DNA of 64,000 nt from positions 71,150,496 through 71,214,495 of the forward strand of contig CM051457.1 in NCBI GenBank assembly GCA_028274465.1. Reading direction: 5' to 3'. Below are positions 10,388-21,821 of the stretch, in pieces (positions within the stretch are counted from its first letter, which is position 1; each line of letters starts with the position of its first letter). The DNA is from Plantago ovata. Lineage: Eukaryota; Streptophyta; Magnoliopsida; Lamiales; Plantaginaceae. The position numbers and the translations under genes are program-made. A model generated the notes under the pieces. That model worked only from the letters and a program-made list of their open reading frames with translations, searched no databases and was not told where the DNA came from.

Positions 10388-11904
10388 AACTCCCCAAACC
10401 GAACCTTTGCTTGTCCTCAAGCAACTAGCTAGACTCTATGCAACCTACATGCAACACAAAGAGGAGTCTCATGCCAAACAAGAAGAAATAATCGATTGAA
10501 TCTTACAAATGCTTATGAACAAAGACCATACAAATCATAACATGGAAGTAGGTTGAAGAATGTGTCGATTGAACCTATACATATTCACATATGCACTTTG
10601 TTAAACAAGAGAGTCTCTCGTAACATTCTCTACCTGGACCTGGTCAGTGACGACGCAATGAAACATGTTAGAATACAAATGGTTGCCCCGTGCCTATGAA
10701 ACTGAGGACTTACTACTGTTCACCAAGCTGAGACTTTCCCTCAAGAGAGGTGGAACCAATACTGGCTCTCATCAAACGAAGGAGGGTTCCCTAATAGACA
10801 ACACTCCCTATTCTACCCAACTCTCAAAGCAAAGACTATTCACCACTTCCTGAATGGAAGGACGAGGGTGGTCTAGAACATAAGACACGAAACAAAAGAT
10901 ATAATATACAACTCGATTACGAACTATTACAAAAGCTGAAAAAATAATGCAACACTTTGCTAAAACTGCTTTTGGCTTGCTTGGACCCTTCTTTTGCCTT
11001 TTTGGGTCTTATTCTTTTTTCTTCTTTTTTTTCTTTTTTTATTCTTTTTCTTTTTTTTTCTTTTTCCAGATTCTGGAATTTTTTCTCTTTTCTTTTTCTT
11101 TTTTTTGTATATAGCCAGCAGTAGCACAATGAAAGGAAATAACAACGACACTACAACGACCTCCCCAAACCTATTCGAAAGAATAGGTTGGAGCACAAAC
11201 TCACAAGAAAAAATAAAAACAAACTCAACATGACTCACAAAGACGAAAGACAAGACATAATGATAGTAACCCCCTCCCCAAACCTATTCGTTAGAATAGG
11301 TTTCAAACCAAGGATCACACACCTCACTCTACCTCCTTCCTAGACATTGAGCAATCTCAATAAGCAAGGTGAAGACTTGTCGCCTCTTATGTACATAACT
11401 ACACGGGAATACAACCAAAGACTCTAACATGCAACATTTTATAAGGCCTTCGGAACCTCAGTAGAGAAAACACCACATAGTGATGTCGTGACTACCAAGT
11501 TTAACTAGTGCGCATACAAATATGACAAGCCAAGCGAGACAAACCTCAAACTATTCCATAGAGATGAAATGCATGGGCAATGGTCATAAACACTTAGTGT
11601 ATACAATAAAAAATTTCAAAAAATTTGGCAATAAACTCCACACAAAAATCATGCAAAACTATACTAAGGATGAATGCAAACTAAATCCTAGGAAAGCGGT
11701 AAACGTGCAATGCAAAGGTACAAGATACAATACTCAACGACATAAGTCATACAATACTAACATCATAGTTCACACAACACACCCCCTACATGAAGCTCAA
11801 GCTGGTCCCCAGCAAAAGAGAATGAGGAATACAAAGTGATACTAGATATTACCGAATGTGTGGCCTCGGTCGGCTGAGTATACCATAATGGACATGTGAA
11901 AAGA
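10388..11904 (-). other. 3' untranslated region and PPT of C
   Basis: No coding signal. It contains the PPT with its stem-loop (10388-10424), a block containing TACCTGGACCTGGTCAGTGA (about 10630) shared with L, B, H and E, a long T-rich tract (10988-11108) and two hairpin/polypurine cassettes (11160-11189 and 11270-11303). Confidence 0.75.
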
Positions 11905-12576
11905 CTAGTAGTCCGGGTCATAATCCCCGTAATAGTCATTCCACATGTCAGAGAGAAGATCCTGGGACTGCTGTAGGGTCTCCTGCTGCCGGTCCAAGAG
12001 CTGTTGCTGTTGCAATATGAGCTGCCTATCGTTCCGGCGATGCTCCTCCGCGAGCTCCGAATCACTATTGCGCTGGGCAACATATCCATCAAGTGTAGGT
12101 TGCAAACCTTGTACAGTGCAGGTCAGGTTTGCAACATTGGCGTCGAAGCCACGAAATCTGTAATCTAGGTAGGTCCTGAGCTCCGAAAAATCAAACCCAC
12201 GGGAACCACGTGTGGCTCGAGGTGGCTGTTGTGACCCACTAGGAGCGGTGGTGTCGGGAATAGGGTCCGGAATACGGTCCCGATCATCTGTCTCCATGTC
12301 ATCCTCATCACTCGTTGAGGAAGGTGGTGGTGAGTCATCGGCGGCTGCAGCTGAAGGTATGGTCTGTCGGAACCTATGCTCCTGCTCGGTGATAGATGCT
12401 GGAGTATAGGTCGAGACGACTGAGCCGGTCTCGTCAATACCCTCTACCCCGTGGTATCTTCAGTAGGCGGTGATCAAGCAGGGAAAGACAAAGGGCTTTC
12501 TCTTTTTGTCCCAATGTCTCTCATACTCCTCATAGATGACGTTGCCGATGTCTATGTTATGCCGACCCAAAAGACA
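11905..12576 (-). pseudogene. Accessory ORF of C, C-terminal part
   Basis: This continues the ORF that begins at 19380 and is split by element A. The readable tail has a Ser/Pro/Asp-rich linker, a FDFSELR segment also seen in the L ORF (FDFSEFN), and a Gln-rich end (LILQQQQLLDRQQE) likely to form a coiled coil. An in-frame stop near 12460 precedes the linker. It is the same family as the L accessory ORF but diverged. Confidence 0.75.
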
Positions 12577-12581
12577 GTAGA

Positions 12582-13493
12582 TGATGATGTCGTTTTTCAC
12601 CAATTAAATTTGTTTAAAAAGCCAAAGAACACTTATCACAACACAAACTAGAGTGCAATGGCAAGTTGTCCCCGAGTGTCGTTCTCTCGGGACCTAACGT
12701 GGCTTTGTTTTTGGTTTTTGCTAGTTATTTCAGTCAACGCGTTCAAGTGTTTATAGAATTGTCTTCTTTGAACAAAGCAACGAGAAATCAGATTGTTGTA
12801 ATCAAGTTTGGAAAACGGTTGGTGGTAGAAATCAAATACACATGCATGGGTTACGAATATGCTCACAAGTTCAGTGCGTAAAACCTTCGATCAAGTCTGC
12901 TAAGCAACTCGTCAAGGTAACTTTCAAGACACACATCATAAAAGATCACTATCAATACTTTAGAGGTGCTTGTCACTAACACCATTTATTTAGCATGCTG
13001 CAAATCTCTAACATACAATCCTATAGCTTTCATTGACCAAGAGTTTGTCACTATACTCAATTCGAATATATTTTATAGGCAACTAAGAATCATATGAAGG
13101 AATTTGCAGCAAGATTGACTCACAATCTTATGTAAGCATAAACATAACCCATAGCATGCATATTCTACATTCTACCACCAACACAAAGGATTTAGCTACT
13201 CATATTCATCAACATAGACATGAAATCACATGAATTGTAAATAGAATACATCAAATCAAACTACTAGACAAGAGATAATGATACAATGTTACCACCAAGC
13301 TGTCACTAATCGGTGGGTATTGATGAAAACCTCTCCGTAGATGAAACAACGGATGCAATCCTATGCCAAAACCTTTAATCCAATCTAAAATACAATGTAA
13401 TCTGAGTTTTCTCTGAGTTTTGGGGCTTAGGAGCTCTCCAAAACGAAGCTCAAGTTCAAAAGTCTCCAAAAAGTAACAAAAGATCAGATCTAA
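12582..13493 (-). repeat. 3' LTR of A, truncated (912 bp)
   Basis: It matches 17338-18249 of the 5' LTR of A base for base in length (912 bp in each). The remaining 474 bp, including the dyad array and the U3 start, are missing. The junction with accessory-ORF sequence lies at 13494-13503 and carries about 10 bp of filler. Confidence 0.9.
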
Positions 13494-13503
13494 CACCATT
13501 TTT

Positions 13504-13879
13504 TGAAGCTAGTGATGCTCAAAGGAGTAAACTCGACCCCAACACCGCGGACGGGAACCTCACCGGTCCGTTCATTGTAGTCCGTGAAGGCAATGTAGAA
13601 GTCCTCCACTACTGCTTGGTCCCAATTTGGCATGACCTCGCCATAGTACTTCCACCCTCGCTCAGTAATGAGCTTGTTGAGCTCTCTGGCACCATCCAAC
13701 TCTCTCTCACTAGCCGTGAAGCGAATGCTCCTCTCAGAAATTTACGTGTGCTTGTGGGCATGGAAACTCGCTTCGAATTGCCTTGCCCTCCCCGATTGGC
13801 GATACTCGCCGGGTGTGGCTGTTTGTTGGGCACTCGAGGTCCCTTCTCCCCTTGATCTCTTGGTTCTTCTCGATGCCAT
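13504..13879 (-). pseudogene. Accessory ORF of A, truncated
   Basis: It starts at the same ACAATGG context as the L ORF (ATG at 13877-13879) and follows it closely through TPLSITSF, where the deletion joins it to LTR sequence. A TAC-to-TAA change after HAHKHT (near 13740) adds a premature stop. Only about 125 of 440 codons remain. Confidence 0.88.
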
Positions 13880-14889
13880 TGTACCTAGAATAATCTTATT
13901 AGATAACTTCAAGAGACAATGAGAATTTGACTTGACTCCTAGACTCCAATACTCACTCAAGTAATCTCATGGTGAGTTTGAGGGCTTGCTAAAGTTCATA
14001 CGAAAAAATCGAGAAGCTTTAACACTTCGTTACGATAAATCCATACGAATCTAAACCAAGCAAACAAACTCTCCAATTGAATTACCCAACCAATCCAACA
14101 CATTCTCATGCAATCACAACATCACCATAATCATAACATAACTCAAATTCAAGGCTAACAATCATCAAACAATTATATAGCAAGAATTCGAGCAATAGAA
14201 TTCATCATAAATCAAGAGGAGCAAAATTCGAATTTAGACATCACATCTAGTAAGAAACATGCTCAACAATCATCATCAAACTCTAATTCACCAATGCATA
14301 ACACAATTGAAGCTAATTAAGATAAAATCCCAAATTCAAGAAAGTTAGGGTTCATGAGAGGTACCTTTGATTCCTTGTTTTGGATGCTTCAAACGTGAAG
14401 TTTGATCGGTTTAGATGATAGAGGGGGTGATGGGCTTTGTAAAATGCACAAGATTGCAAGAATTGGTGGAGAATTGAGAGAGATTGAGATTTTTGGGGTG
14501 TTAAATCGGCAATGGAGGAAAAAAACCGAAGTGGAGAGCTTTGATACACAAGTGCTCCGCTTAGCTTTCTTAAGGAAAGCCAAGCGAAGCGCTTGGGCCG
14601 TCCCAAGCGAAGCGCTTGGCAAGCGGTCCGCTTGGGACCTGCCAAGCGCTCCGCTTGGATTTCCAGTAAGAATGAAATTCTTACTGGAAATCCAAGCGGA
14701 CCGCTTGGGACCTGAAGCTCCCAAATCTATTTTTTTCGACTTTTTCTAAATTTTCACCCCAAAAATCTTGTCTAATCAACGAAATAAAATTTTAAACGTG
14801 CTCCTAATCTATATACAAGTACCTACAACCTCGGTTTGCCTCCCGAGAAGCGCCTTCGTTTAAAAGTCGTTGGCTCGACTCTTCACAAC
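13880..14889 (-). other. Spacer of A between gag-PR and accessory ORF, with dyad array
   Basis: No coding signal. The part 13880-14220 matches the left edge of the window (element L). A GCG-NNN-CGC array occupies 14565-14714 with CCAAGCG-type arms, and encloses a larger inverted repeat at 14656-14690 (TTTCCAGTAAGAAT against ATTCTTACTGGAAA) between two dyads. Confidence 0.75.
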
Positions 14890-17112
14890 TCATGCGGAAT
14901 TGATTTCGCCTTGGGTACTAGACTTCCCTCTCCAATTGCCTCTCAAAGCATCAATTCCCTGCACATCTTGACGAACATAAAGTGGACCAAAAAATCCTAC
15001 AAGTTCGTTAGTATCAACATAAGCACATGAATCAACAATGGCTCGCAACGTGTGTTGCTTGCCATTTACCTCAAAGTGACATGTTCGGCGATACATGTCT
15101 ATGACCATACGCACTTTGTTGATGAAGGCTCTACCCAAGAGAACCACATCCTTGAGCTTAGCAGAAGATGTAGGCATAACGATGAAATTAGTCTTCACCT
15201 CTACACCGGCAACCCTCACCGCCAAGTTCTCAATCACACCCAACGGCTTTTTCATGGACCCATCCGCTAATTGCACCATGCATTTCATAGGTCTCAAGCC
15301 AGACAAACCCGACTCTTCATACATGTTCAAGGGTATAACATTCACACCCGCTCCCGTGTCTAGAGTTGCCACTATTCCGTCCTTCTTCCCCAAGCCGATT
15401 TCAACATCGAAGCTCTTTTGGATGGGCACTTCCACCATATCCACCATCTCATCCTCAGACGATGAGTTTTCTTTCACCTCTTCAACTATCGCATCAGATT
15501 GTGCGACAACTTCCTCTTCCATAACCACCTTAGGAGTCTCGACCTCCTCACTCACCTTGCAAGTTTCAGTTATCTTGCAACTTGACACCTCAACTCGTGC
15601 ATTGTCTCTCACAACCGTGATCTCCACGGGCAAATCAGTCACCACGGTTATGGCCATAGCCTTCTCCGTGTTCCCGGGAAACTTCCCTTGCTCTCTACTA
15701 GGCCCCCGATCTATCAACTCTTGCAACTTCTTATGGAGGTTGCTACTACTAGCCTCAAGCTTCTCAAACCGCTGATTGTTAGTAGCTTCATTATGATAGT
15801 AATGCTCCATAAACTTATTTGTCTTCAGCACAAGATCGTTGAGAGAAGAGACAAGAGGTGAAGGAAGCACCCCTCCACCTTGTGGCCCCGAACTAGCAAC
15901 CTGAGGTGGAGGTGTAGGATTAGAAGGCGGTGCTCCTTCATACCAATTGTTCCCATAGCTGAGACGACTTCTATCTTGATTAGGCCGATAGGCATTTTGA
16001 TCCGGGTTATGAAGATAACCACGGTTGCCTTGATTCTGGTACCCACCTCGGGGTCCTCGGTTTTGTGGCCTCATATTGCCATATCCTTGCCCGTAGTTCA
16101 CATCTCCAACTACTTGCTCTCCCTCAGCAGCATACACTTCTTGACAAACATCGTTCGTGATATGTTGCTCTCTAGCAAATTCAGAACGACATAAATAGGC
16201 CGGGTGCCCATAGTTCTTGAACACACCACAAACTTCCGTAGAAGGAGAAGGAACGCTTTGCCTCAAAGCTTGCTTCACTTCATGGGCGAACCCATCGAAG
16301 GCATTTTGTTCTACCACTACCTTGGCCTCACCTCTTTGCTCCTTTTGGAGTACACGAGCCCTCACATTCCGATTTTGGAAATTCCGGTACATCATGTCCA
16401 GCTTCACTTGAGCTTGAGAAGGAAGCAACTCCCCCATACTACCTCCACAAATACTATCTACTTGAGATTGAATCTCGGGATGTAAACCATTGTAAAAGAA
16501 TTGGAGAAGCTGACCTTTATCATACCCGTGATGTGGGCATCGATGATGCAACCCCATGAATCGATCATAGGCGTCGTGGAAAGGCTCATCATACCTCTGC
16601 TCGAAGGAGTTAATTTGGCTCTTCATAGCCATCGTCTTGGAAGCGGGGTAGTAACGCTCCATGAACTTATCAAAACAAAGATCCCATGTTGTCAAAGACC
16701 CGACCTCCAAAGTATTAAGCCAAGCCTTTGCACGATCACCTAGCCCCATAGAAAAGACCTTCAAATGGAGATCATCATCCGTAACACCAGCTCCTGGTCG
16801 CCCAAGATGGAGAACAAAATTCTCGAGCTCATTCAAGAACCCAATCACGTCCTCATTAGCCATCCCATAGAATTTGGGAAGTTGTTGGAACATGTGATTC
16901 TTGATCTCCAAGTTCCTTGTGGCATCATTGAGGACAATTGCTGGTCCTCTAGCCCCAACCATAGGATTAGTAAGTGTACGTATAGGCCGCTCCGCCACTT
17001 CACCTTCCAAGTAAACAGATTCAAGAATTGGCTCCAAAAGATAAGAAGAAGACTCTTCCCGAATACCAGAAGTGGAAGCTCTAGATGCTACTCCTTCAAA
17101 CTCGAGATTCAA
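14890..17112 (-). CDS. Gag-protease polyprotein of A
   Basis: 740 codons open. Residues about 80-210 are a retrotransposon gag core (MFQQLPKFYG ... CPHHGYDKGQLLQFFYNGL). Near residue 295 a zinc knuckle reads CGVFKNYGHPAYLC, with Phe where the second Cys is expected. A Gly/Asn/Arg-rich stretch follows. Near residue 584 the aspartic protease motif LDTGAGVNVIP is intact, with the later VVLLGRAFI strand. The ORF ends soon after protease with no RT. The original start was probably the ATG at 17194-17196 (MPRTRTGG); an in-frame TAA near 17129 now separates it, so the first usable ATG is at 17112. This resembles known gag-only (TR-GAG type) non-autonomous elements but keeps the protease. Confidence 0.85.
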   Translation of the reverse strand: MNLEFEGVASRASTSGIREESSSYLLEPILESVYLEGEVAERPIRTLTNPMVGARGPAIVLNDATRNLEIKNHMFQQLPKFYGMANEDVIGFLNELENFVLHLGRPGAGVTDDDLHLKVFSMGLGDRAKAWLNTLEVGSLTTWDLCFDKFMERYYPASKTMAMKSQINSFEQRYDEPFHDAYDRFMGLHHRCPHHGYDKGQLLQFFYNGLHPEIQSQVDSICGGSMGELLPSQAQVKLDMMYRNFQNRNVRARVLQKEQRGEAKVVVEQNAFDGFAHEVKQALRQSVPSPSTEVCGVFKNYGHPAYLCRSEFAREQHITNDVCQEVYAAEGEQVVGDVNYGQGYGNMRPQNRGPRGGYQNQGNRGYLHNPDQNAYRPNQDRSRLSYGNNWYEGAPPSNPTPPPQVASSGPQGGGVLPSPLVSSLNDLVLKTNKFMEHYYHNEATNNQRFEKLEASSSNLHKKLQELIDRGPSREQGKFPGNTEKAMAITVVTDLPVEITVVRDNARVEVSSCKITETCKVSEEVETPKVVMEEEVVAQSDAIVEEVKENSSSEDEMVDMVEVPIQKSFDVEIGLGKKDGIVATLDTGAGVNVIPLNMYEESGLSGLRPMKCMVQLADGSMKKPLGVIENLAVRVAGVEVKTNFIVMPTSSAKLKDVVLLGRAFINKVRMVIDMYRRTCHFEVNGKQHTLRAIVDSCAYVDTNELVGFFGPLYVRQDVQGIDALRGNWRGKSSTQGEINSA

Positions 17113-17316
17113 ATTCCTCCTTCTCCTTTAAAACAAACGATCGATCTCGTCTACAAAAGGTTCAATAATAGGTCCACCTGTTCGGGTTCTAGGCATGCAC
17201 TCACCTGAAATGAAGAGTAGTGAGTTTCCAAGCAAAAAGAAACAAAAACAGAAATGAGACAAGAAGAGATGTTGGCTGAAAAAACCAAAACAAAAACACC
17301 AACCAAAGGAGTTAAG

Positions 17317-17334
17317 TCCCCAAAAACGGCGCCA
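17317..17334 (-). promoter_or_regulatory. Primer binding site of A
   Basis: The minus strand reads TGGCGCCGTTTTTGGGGA, three bases inside the 5' LTR end. This is the tRNA-Asp-type primer site typical of Athila elements, with changes in the middle relative to TGGCGCCGTTGCCGGGGA. Confidence 0.85.
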
Positions 17335-17337
17335 AAT

Positions 17338-18723
17338 TGATGATGTCGTTTTTCACCAATTAAATTTGTTTAAAAAGCCAAAGAACACTTATCACTACAC
17401 AAACTAGAGTGCAATGGAAAGTTGTCCCCGAGTGTCGTTCTCTCGGGACCTAACGTGGCTTTGTTTGTGGTTTTTGCTAGTTATTTCAGTGAACGCGTTC
17501 AAGTGTTTATAGAATTGTCTTCTTTGAACAAAGCAACGAGAAATAAGATTGTTGCAATCAAGTTTGGAAAACGGTTGGTGGTAGAAATCAAATACACATG
17601 CATGGGTTACGAATATGCTCACAAGTTCAGTGCGTAAAACCTTCGATCAAGTCTGCTAAGCAACTCGTCTAGCTAACTTTCAAGACACACATCATAAAAG
17701 ATCACTATCAATACTTTAGAGGTGCTTGTCACTAACACCATTTATCTAGCATGCTGCAAATCTCTAACATACAATCCTATAGCTTTCATTGACCAAGAGT
17801 TTGTCACTATACTCAATACGAATATATTTTATAGGCAACTAAGAATCATATGAAGGAATTTGCAGAAAGATTGACTCACAATCTCATATAAGCATAAACA
17901 TAACCCATAGCATGCATATTTTACATTCTACCACCAACACAAAGGATTTAGCTACACATATTCATCAACATAGACATCAAATCATATGAATTGTAAATAG
18001 AATACATCAAATCAAACTACTAGACAAGAGATAATGATACAATGTTACGACCAAGCTGTCACTAATCGGTGGGTATTGATGAAAACCTCTCCGTAGATGA
18101 AACAACGGATGCAATCCTATGCCAAAACCTTTAATCCGATCTAAAATACAATGTAATCTGAGTTTTCTCTGAGTTTTGGGGCTTAGGAGCTCTCCAAAAC
18201 GAAGCTCAAGTTCAAAAGCCTCCAAAAAGTAACAGAAGATCAGATCTAAGAAGGAAAATCCAAAAACGTAACCGCTGCCAAGCGGACCGCTTGGAGAGGC
18301 CAAGCGAAGCGCTTTGGCCCTCCAAGCGCTTCGCTTGGATACTGTGCCAAAGCTCCTGGTAAATGAAGCGGAGCGCTTCACTATTCCAGGCGCTTAGCTT
18401 GGCTCCTGGACAGATTTTTGTCTTCAAACTCAATCTTTTTGCCCTCGTACGGCCCTCGGGTGCCTTGGACTCATCCTTCTCAATGCTTATTGATGCTCAA
18501 ACACTCACGAACAAGCCGTGGAGATCAAGGAACTTCAACGGGGCCATTTTCTATCAAAAAAGCTCGTTTTTAGCTCCAAAAACGCCATTTCGTACCTGAG
18601 TGCCTGAAAATGCCGAAAATAATAAACGTGACACAATCTACAAAACTAACCAAAAAACAAGGCTAAAAGATAGCAAAAGAAGGTAAAAAAGACAAGATGA
18701 ACGCGTCAAAAATACGTTCATCA
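17338..18723 (-). repeat. 5' LTR of A (1386 bp)
   Basis: TGATGATGTCG ... GTTCATCA on +, flanked on the right by the GTAGA duplication. The dyad array at about 18278-18400 includes CCAAGCGGACCGCTTGG (18278-18294) and CCAAGCGCTTCGCTTGG (18322-18338). It is full length and gives the reference for the truncated 3' copy. Confidence 0.93.
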
Positions 18724-19380
18724 GTAGATAAGCTCTGCATACCATGGCTGAATCGAAGTATCATTGGACCGAAGAATGAGATTGGCTATGATGAACTTCA
18801 TAGCAGTCCTAGCCTCAAGGTTGAGGTCCCTTCTATTCAGTTGCTCCGGTCTGTTGCCATATGGGTACACATAGTCCCGGTGGCAAATTACATGTGTAAC
18901 GCTGTCGTCAATCACCCGGATGGCCCTCGAGTACCTCTAGGCATGTGCACTCCCAGTGAACTCCCGTTCCCCCAAATGGATGAAATCTGAAATCACCTAG
19001 GGGGTCCACGACATTTTTGTGCCCCATACCGGGATACCTCCCATGTCCCTACGGTCTATGTATCCCACGTAGAATTCTTGGAGGAGCGATACATCATACC
19101 CTTGGAAACGGTTAGAGGTGTACCATTTCTAGTTCCTACGTCCTTCCAAGCTGTAGAGCATCCGGCACGGCGGTGTGTTAGCATAGCTTGCTGGGATTTG
19201 GATTTTTCGGTATCGGACTATGGAGCAGGGCTTAGCTGAGGCAACTTCCTTCTCAAGGTCCAGCTTAATAGAGAGTGCATGGAGCGATGATTTATAGGCT
19301 CCACTAGCTCGGGAGCTCGAGGCTGCTCCCTTGCCCTTCTTGCTATTAGATGAGCCTGCTTTCTTCATGTCTCGAACCAT
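18724..19380 (-). pseudogene. Accessory ORF of C, N-terminal part
   Basis: It begins MVRDMKKAG at 19380 in the same ACAATGG context as L and A, then a Lys/Ser-rich N-terminus. Homology to the L domain is readable (FYVGYIDRRDMGGIPVWG against FYIAFTDYNERTGEVPV). Stops occur near 19129 and 19000. It is interrupted by A after AELIY and continues at 12576. Confidence 0.8.
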
Positions 19381-20631
19381 TGTGCCTGAAACGCAGCAAT
19401 TAGTACCTTGTACTCAACAAAAACGATATGCTATGCAAATGCAAGTGTGTGCAAGCAAACGAGTGGCAACTTCGACCGACTGTGCTCCCTTACCCCATGT
19501 TCTAGTCTAGCTACCTATGCTAAGAACAATCATGGAAGTCATCACAATCATGTACTATATCATAATCAAAGCTCATGCTAGACAACGAATAACCTCACTT
19601 CATAAGGCAACATGCATACCATAGTATCAAAAATCGCCAAAAATCTCACAATCTACCCAATCAAGTGTTCTACCCAATAGTCTATAGTCATCATATCAAA
19701 TTGCTCGTATTTAAATAGGCATCAATGAATCAAAACAATGCAATCAAGACTTAGAAATCCTAATTGAGCAAAAGCCCCAATTCAATCATTCCAACGAAAT
19801 TGAGCATGCAATTGATAGAGAAATCATGTAATAATCACACAAAAAAGTAACCCATACATCATATAAGCTTAATTGAAGCAAAAATCAAGAAACCCCCAAT
19901 TTCGAAAATTAGGGTTCTTGAGGGGTTACCTCAGATCTGGAAATCGGATGAAGTATGAAGAAATTTGTTCGGATGAAGATGAAGAGAACGTAATGGGCTT
20001 TGATTTAAGCTAAAGAACACAAAATTTGGTGGAGAATTGGAAGAATTATGGAAGAGTGAAGTTCTTGTAGAAATTTTGATTTTGAGAGTAAAAGGGAGAA
20101 GAGGGATGAAGAATAAAGGAGAAAAGAGGGGAAACCCGTTTTGTGCAATCTGGCTGTGTGGGGCGGACCGCCCCGGGCGTGGGGCGGTGCGCCCCACAGC
20201 TCCATAGAGCCACGACTCTCTAGAGTTGGGGGGCGGTGCGCCCCGCAGCTCCAAAGAGCTGCGGCTTTCTGGAGCTGGGGGGCGGACCGCCACCGCCCCA
20301 CAGCTCCAGAGAGCCACTGGCTCTCTGGAAGTGAGAGACGGACCGCCCCCATGTGGGGCGGTGCGCCTCCCACTTGCAGAGGCTGGGGGCCGTAATTTTT
20401 CGGCCCCTCACACAAAATTTTCACTCCAAAACATTTTCCTCACTTAAACACTCGAAAAACTTCACTTAAACACATACAATGACCACAAAACAAAACACAA
20501 ACCACAAAAACTTATAAAAAGACAAGTGTTCGATGTATGTATGCAATGCAAGAAAGCAATAAAAAACTCCGGGTTGTCTCCCGGATAGCTCCATTGTTTA
20601 AAAAGTCTCTGACTCGACTTCTTCTCGCTCT
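19381..20631 (-). other. Spacer of C with dyad array
   Basis: No coding signal. The array at 20158-20395 holds GGGGCG-gac-CGCCCC and GGGGCG-gtg-CGCCCC units interleaved with a second inverted repeat type (CCAGAGAGCCA ... TGGCTCTCTGG near 20305). 19381-20150 is AT-rich spacer with nothing recognised. Confidence 0.75.
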
Positions 20632-21821
20632 TTAGTTCTTGTCCTTACGGGTACTAGACTTCCCCTTCATCGATCTCTTCCTCATACCTAGTACCTGAGA
20701 ATGAGAGATAACATACGCAGCAGGAACAAAAAAGTTAATAGCATGAGAAACATTAAAGCGAGGACTAGGATCAGATATGTCTTGCAACACATGTTGCTTG
20801 CCATCCACCTCAATCGTGCAAGTTTTCCTGTAGATGTCGATTACGGAGCGTAATTTGGTTAAGAATGTTCGCCCCAAGAGAACAACATCACCAATCTCAG
20901 GCGTAGACTCCGGCATCACAATGAAATTGATATAGACAGAAGCTTCACCAACCTTGACCAATACATTCTTCACAATGCCCTCTGGCCGTACAAAAGATCC
21001 GTCTGCTAGTTGCACAATGACTTTGTGCTTCTCAAGCTCTCCTAGGCCACTCTTCTCAAACACATTCATGGGGAGCACAATAGAGTATGACCACGTATCT
21101 AGTGTAGCCCGGACATCATCGAGAGTACCAACCCCGATCTTAACATCGAAGCTGTCTGGAATTGGCTCAGGATCCTCTTGCTCCTCATCACTCACATCAA
21201 AGCCAAGGCCCTTATCTTCCTCCTTAGCGAGTGGAGGCTCACCGTTTTCGCAACACTTGCACGCTGCAACCTTCTTAATAGTAACTTCCACAGGAAGATC
21301 TCCCACCAAAGTGATGGACATCGACTTCTCAGTATTGCTAGGCAACTTCCCCTGCTCCCTACTCGCTCCTCGGTCTATTAGCTCTTGCAACTTTTGGTGA
21401 GCAAGCCTAGTACTTGCCTCCAATTGATCGAGTCTACTCCTCGTCTTCTCCGAATCTTCCTCAAACCTCTTCATAAACCCATGAGTATTATCAACCATCT
21501 TTTGCAAAGTGTCCAAGAGAGCAGCTGATTTGGACTAGAGTGCTTCGGTCCTAGGTGGAGGGTTCTCACAATGATAATTACCGTAGTTGAGATTACTACG
21601 GTCTTGGTTGGGTCCATAGGTCTGGTTTTGAGGTGCATACCCTTGGTTTCTTCGGAACCCCTTCTTCCAATATCCACCTCGAGGATTCCTACCATCTTGC
21701 CCATAGCTAGCTTCGCCATGTTCAGCAGCAAACACCTCTCCTTCTCCTGCTTCCACCCAATAAACCCCTTGGACAAATCGGACCTACAAATATGAGCCTC
21801 ATGCCCATAGTTCTTGCACAC
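20632..21821 (-). pseudogene. Gag C-terminal part and protease of C
   Basis: It opens with the second half of the zinc knuckle (CKNYGHEAHIC), followed by a frame change, then a Gly/Asn/Arg stretch, a stop near 21536, a coiled segment (LDQLEASTRLAHQKLQELID) shared with A, and a protease in which the DTGA motif reads LDTWSY, losing the conserved Gly. The flap-proximal VVLLGRTFL strand is kept. The protease would not be expected to work. Confidence 0.83.

Larger units (their letters stand above)
12582..18723 (-). mobile_element. Element A: non-autonomous Athila-like element
   Basis: Bounded by GTAGA on both sides (12577-12581 and 18724-18728), so this is one insertion. Minus-strand order: 5' LTR (18723-17338), PBS, gag-protease, dyad array, accessory ORF, truncated 3' LTR. 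There is no RT, RNase H or integrase and no room left by the deletion for them between gag-PR and the accessory ORF. A later deletion removed the end of the accessory ORF, the 3' region, the PPT and 474 bp of the 3' LTR. It is inserted in the accessory ORF of C. Confidence 0.93.

Noticed and set aside
10988-11254. Lys-rich or Phe-rich ORFs over T-rich tracts (also at 23775-24097, 38805-39177, 46762-47031)
   Set aside because: They are translations of simple T/A-rich tracts in the 3' untranslated regions, occur on both strands and have no conserved protein sequence.
19931-20447. Gly/Pro/Arg-rich ORFs over the C dyad array (similar at 39828-40320 and 63221-63624)
   Set aside because: All frames on both strands stay open because the GC-rich palindromes lack stops. 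No coding constraint is visible.
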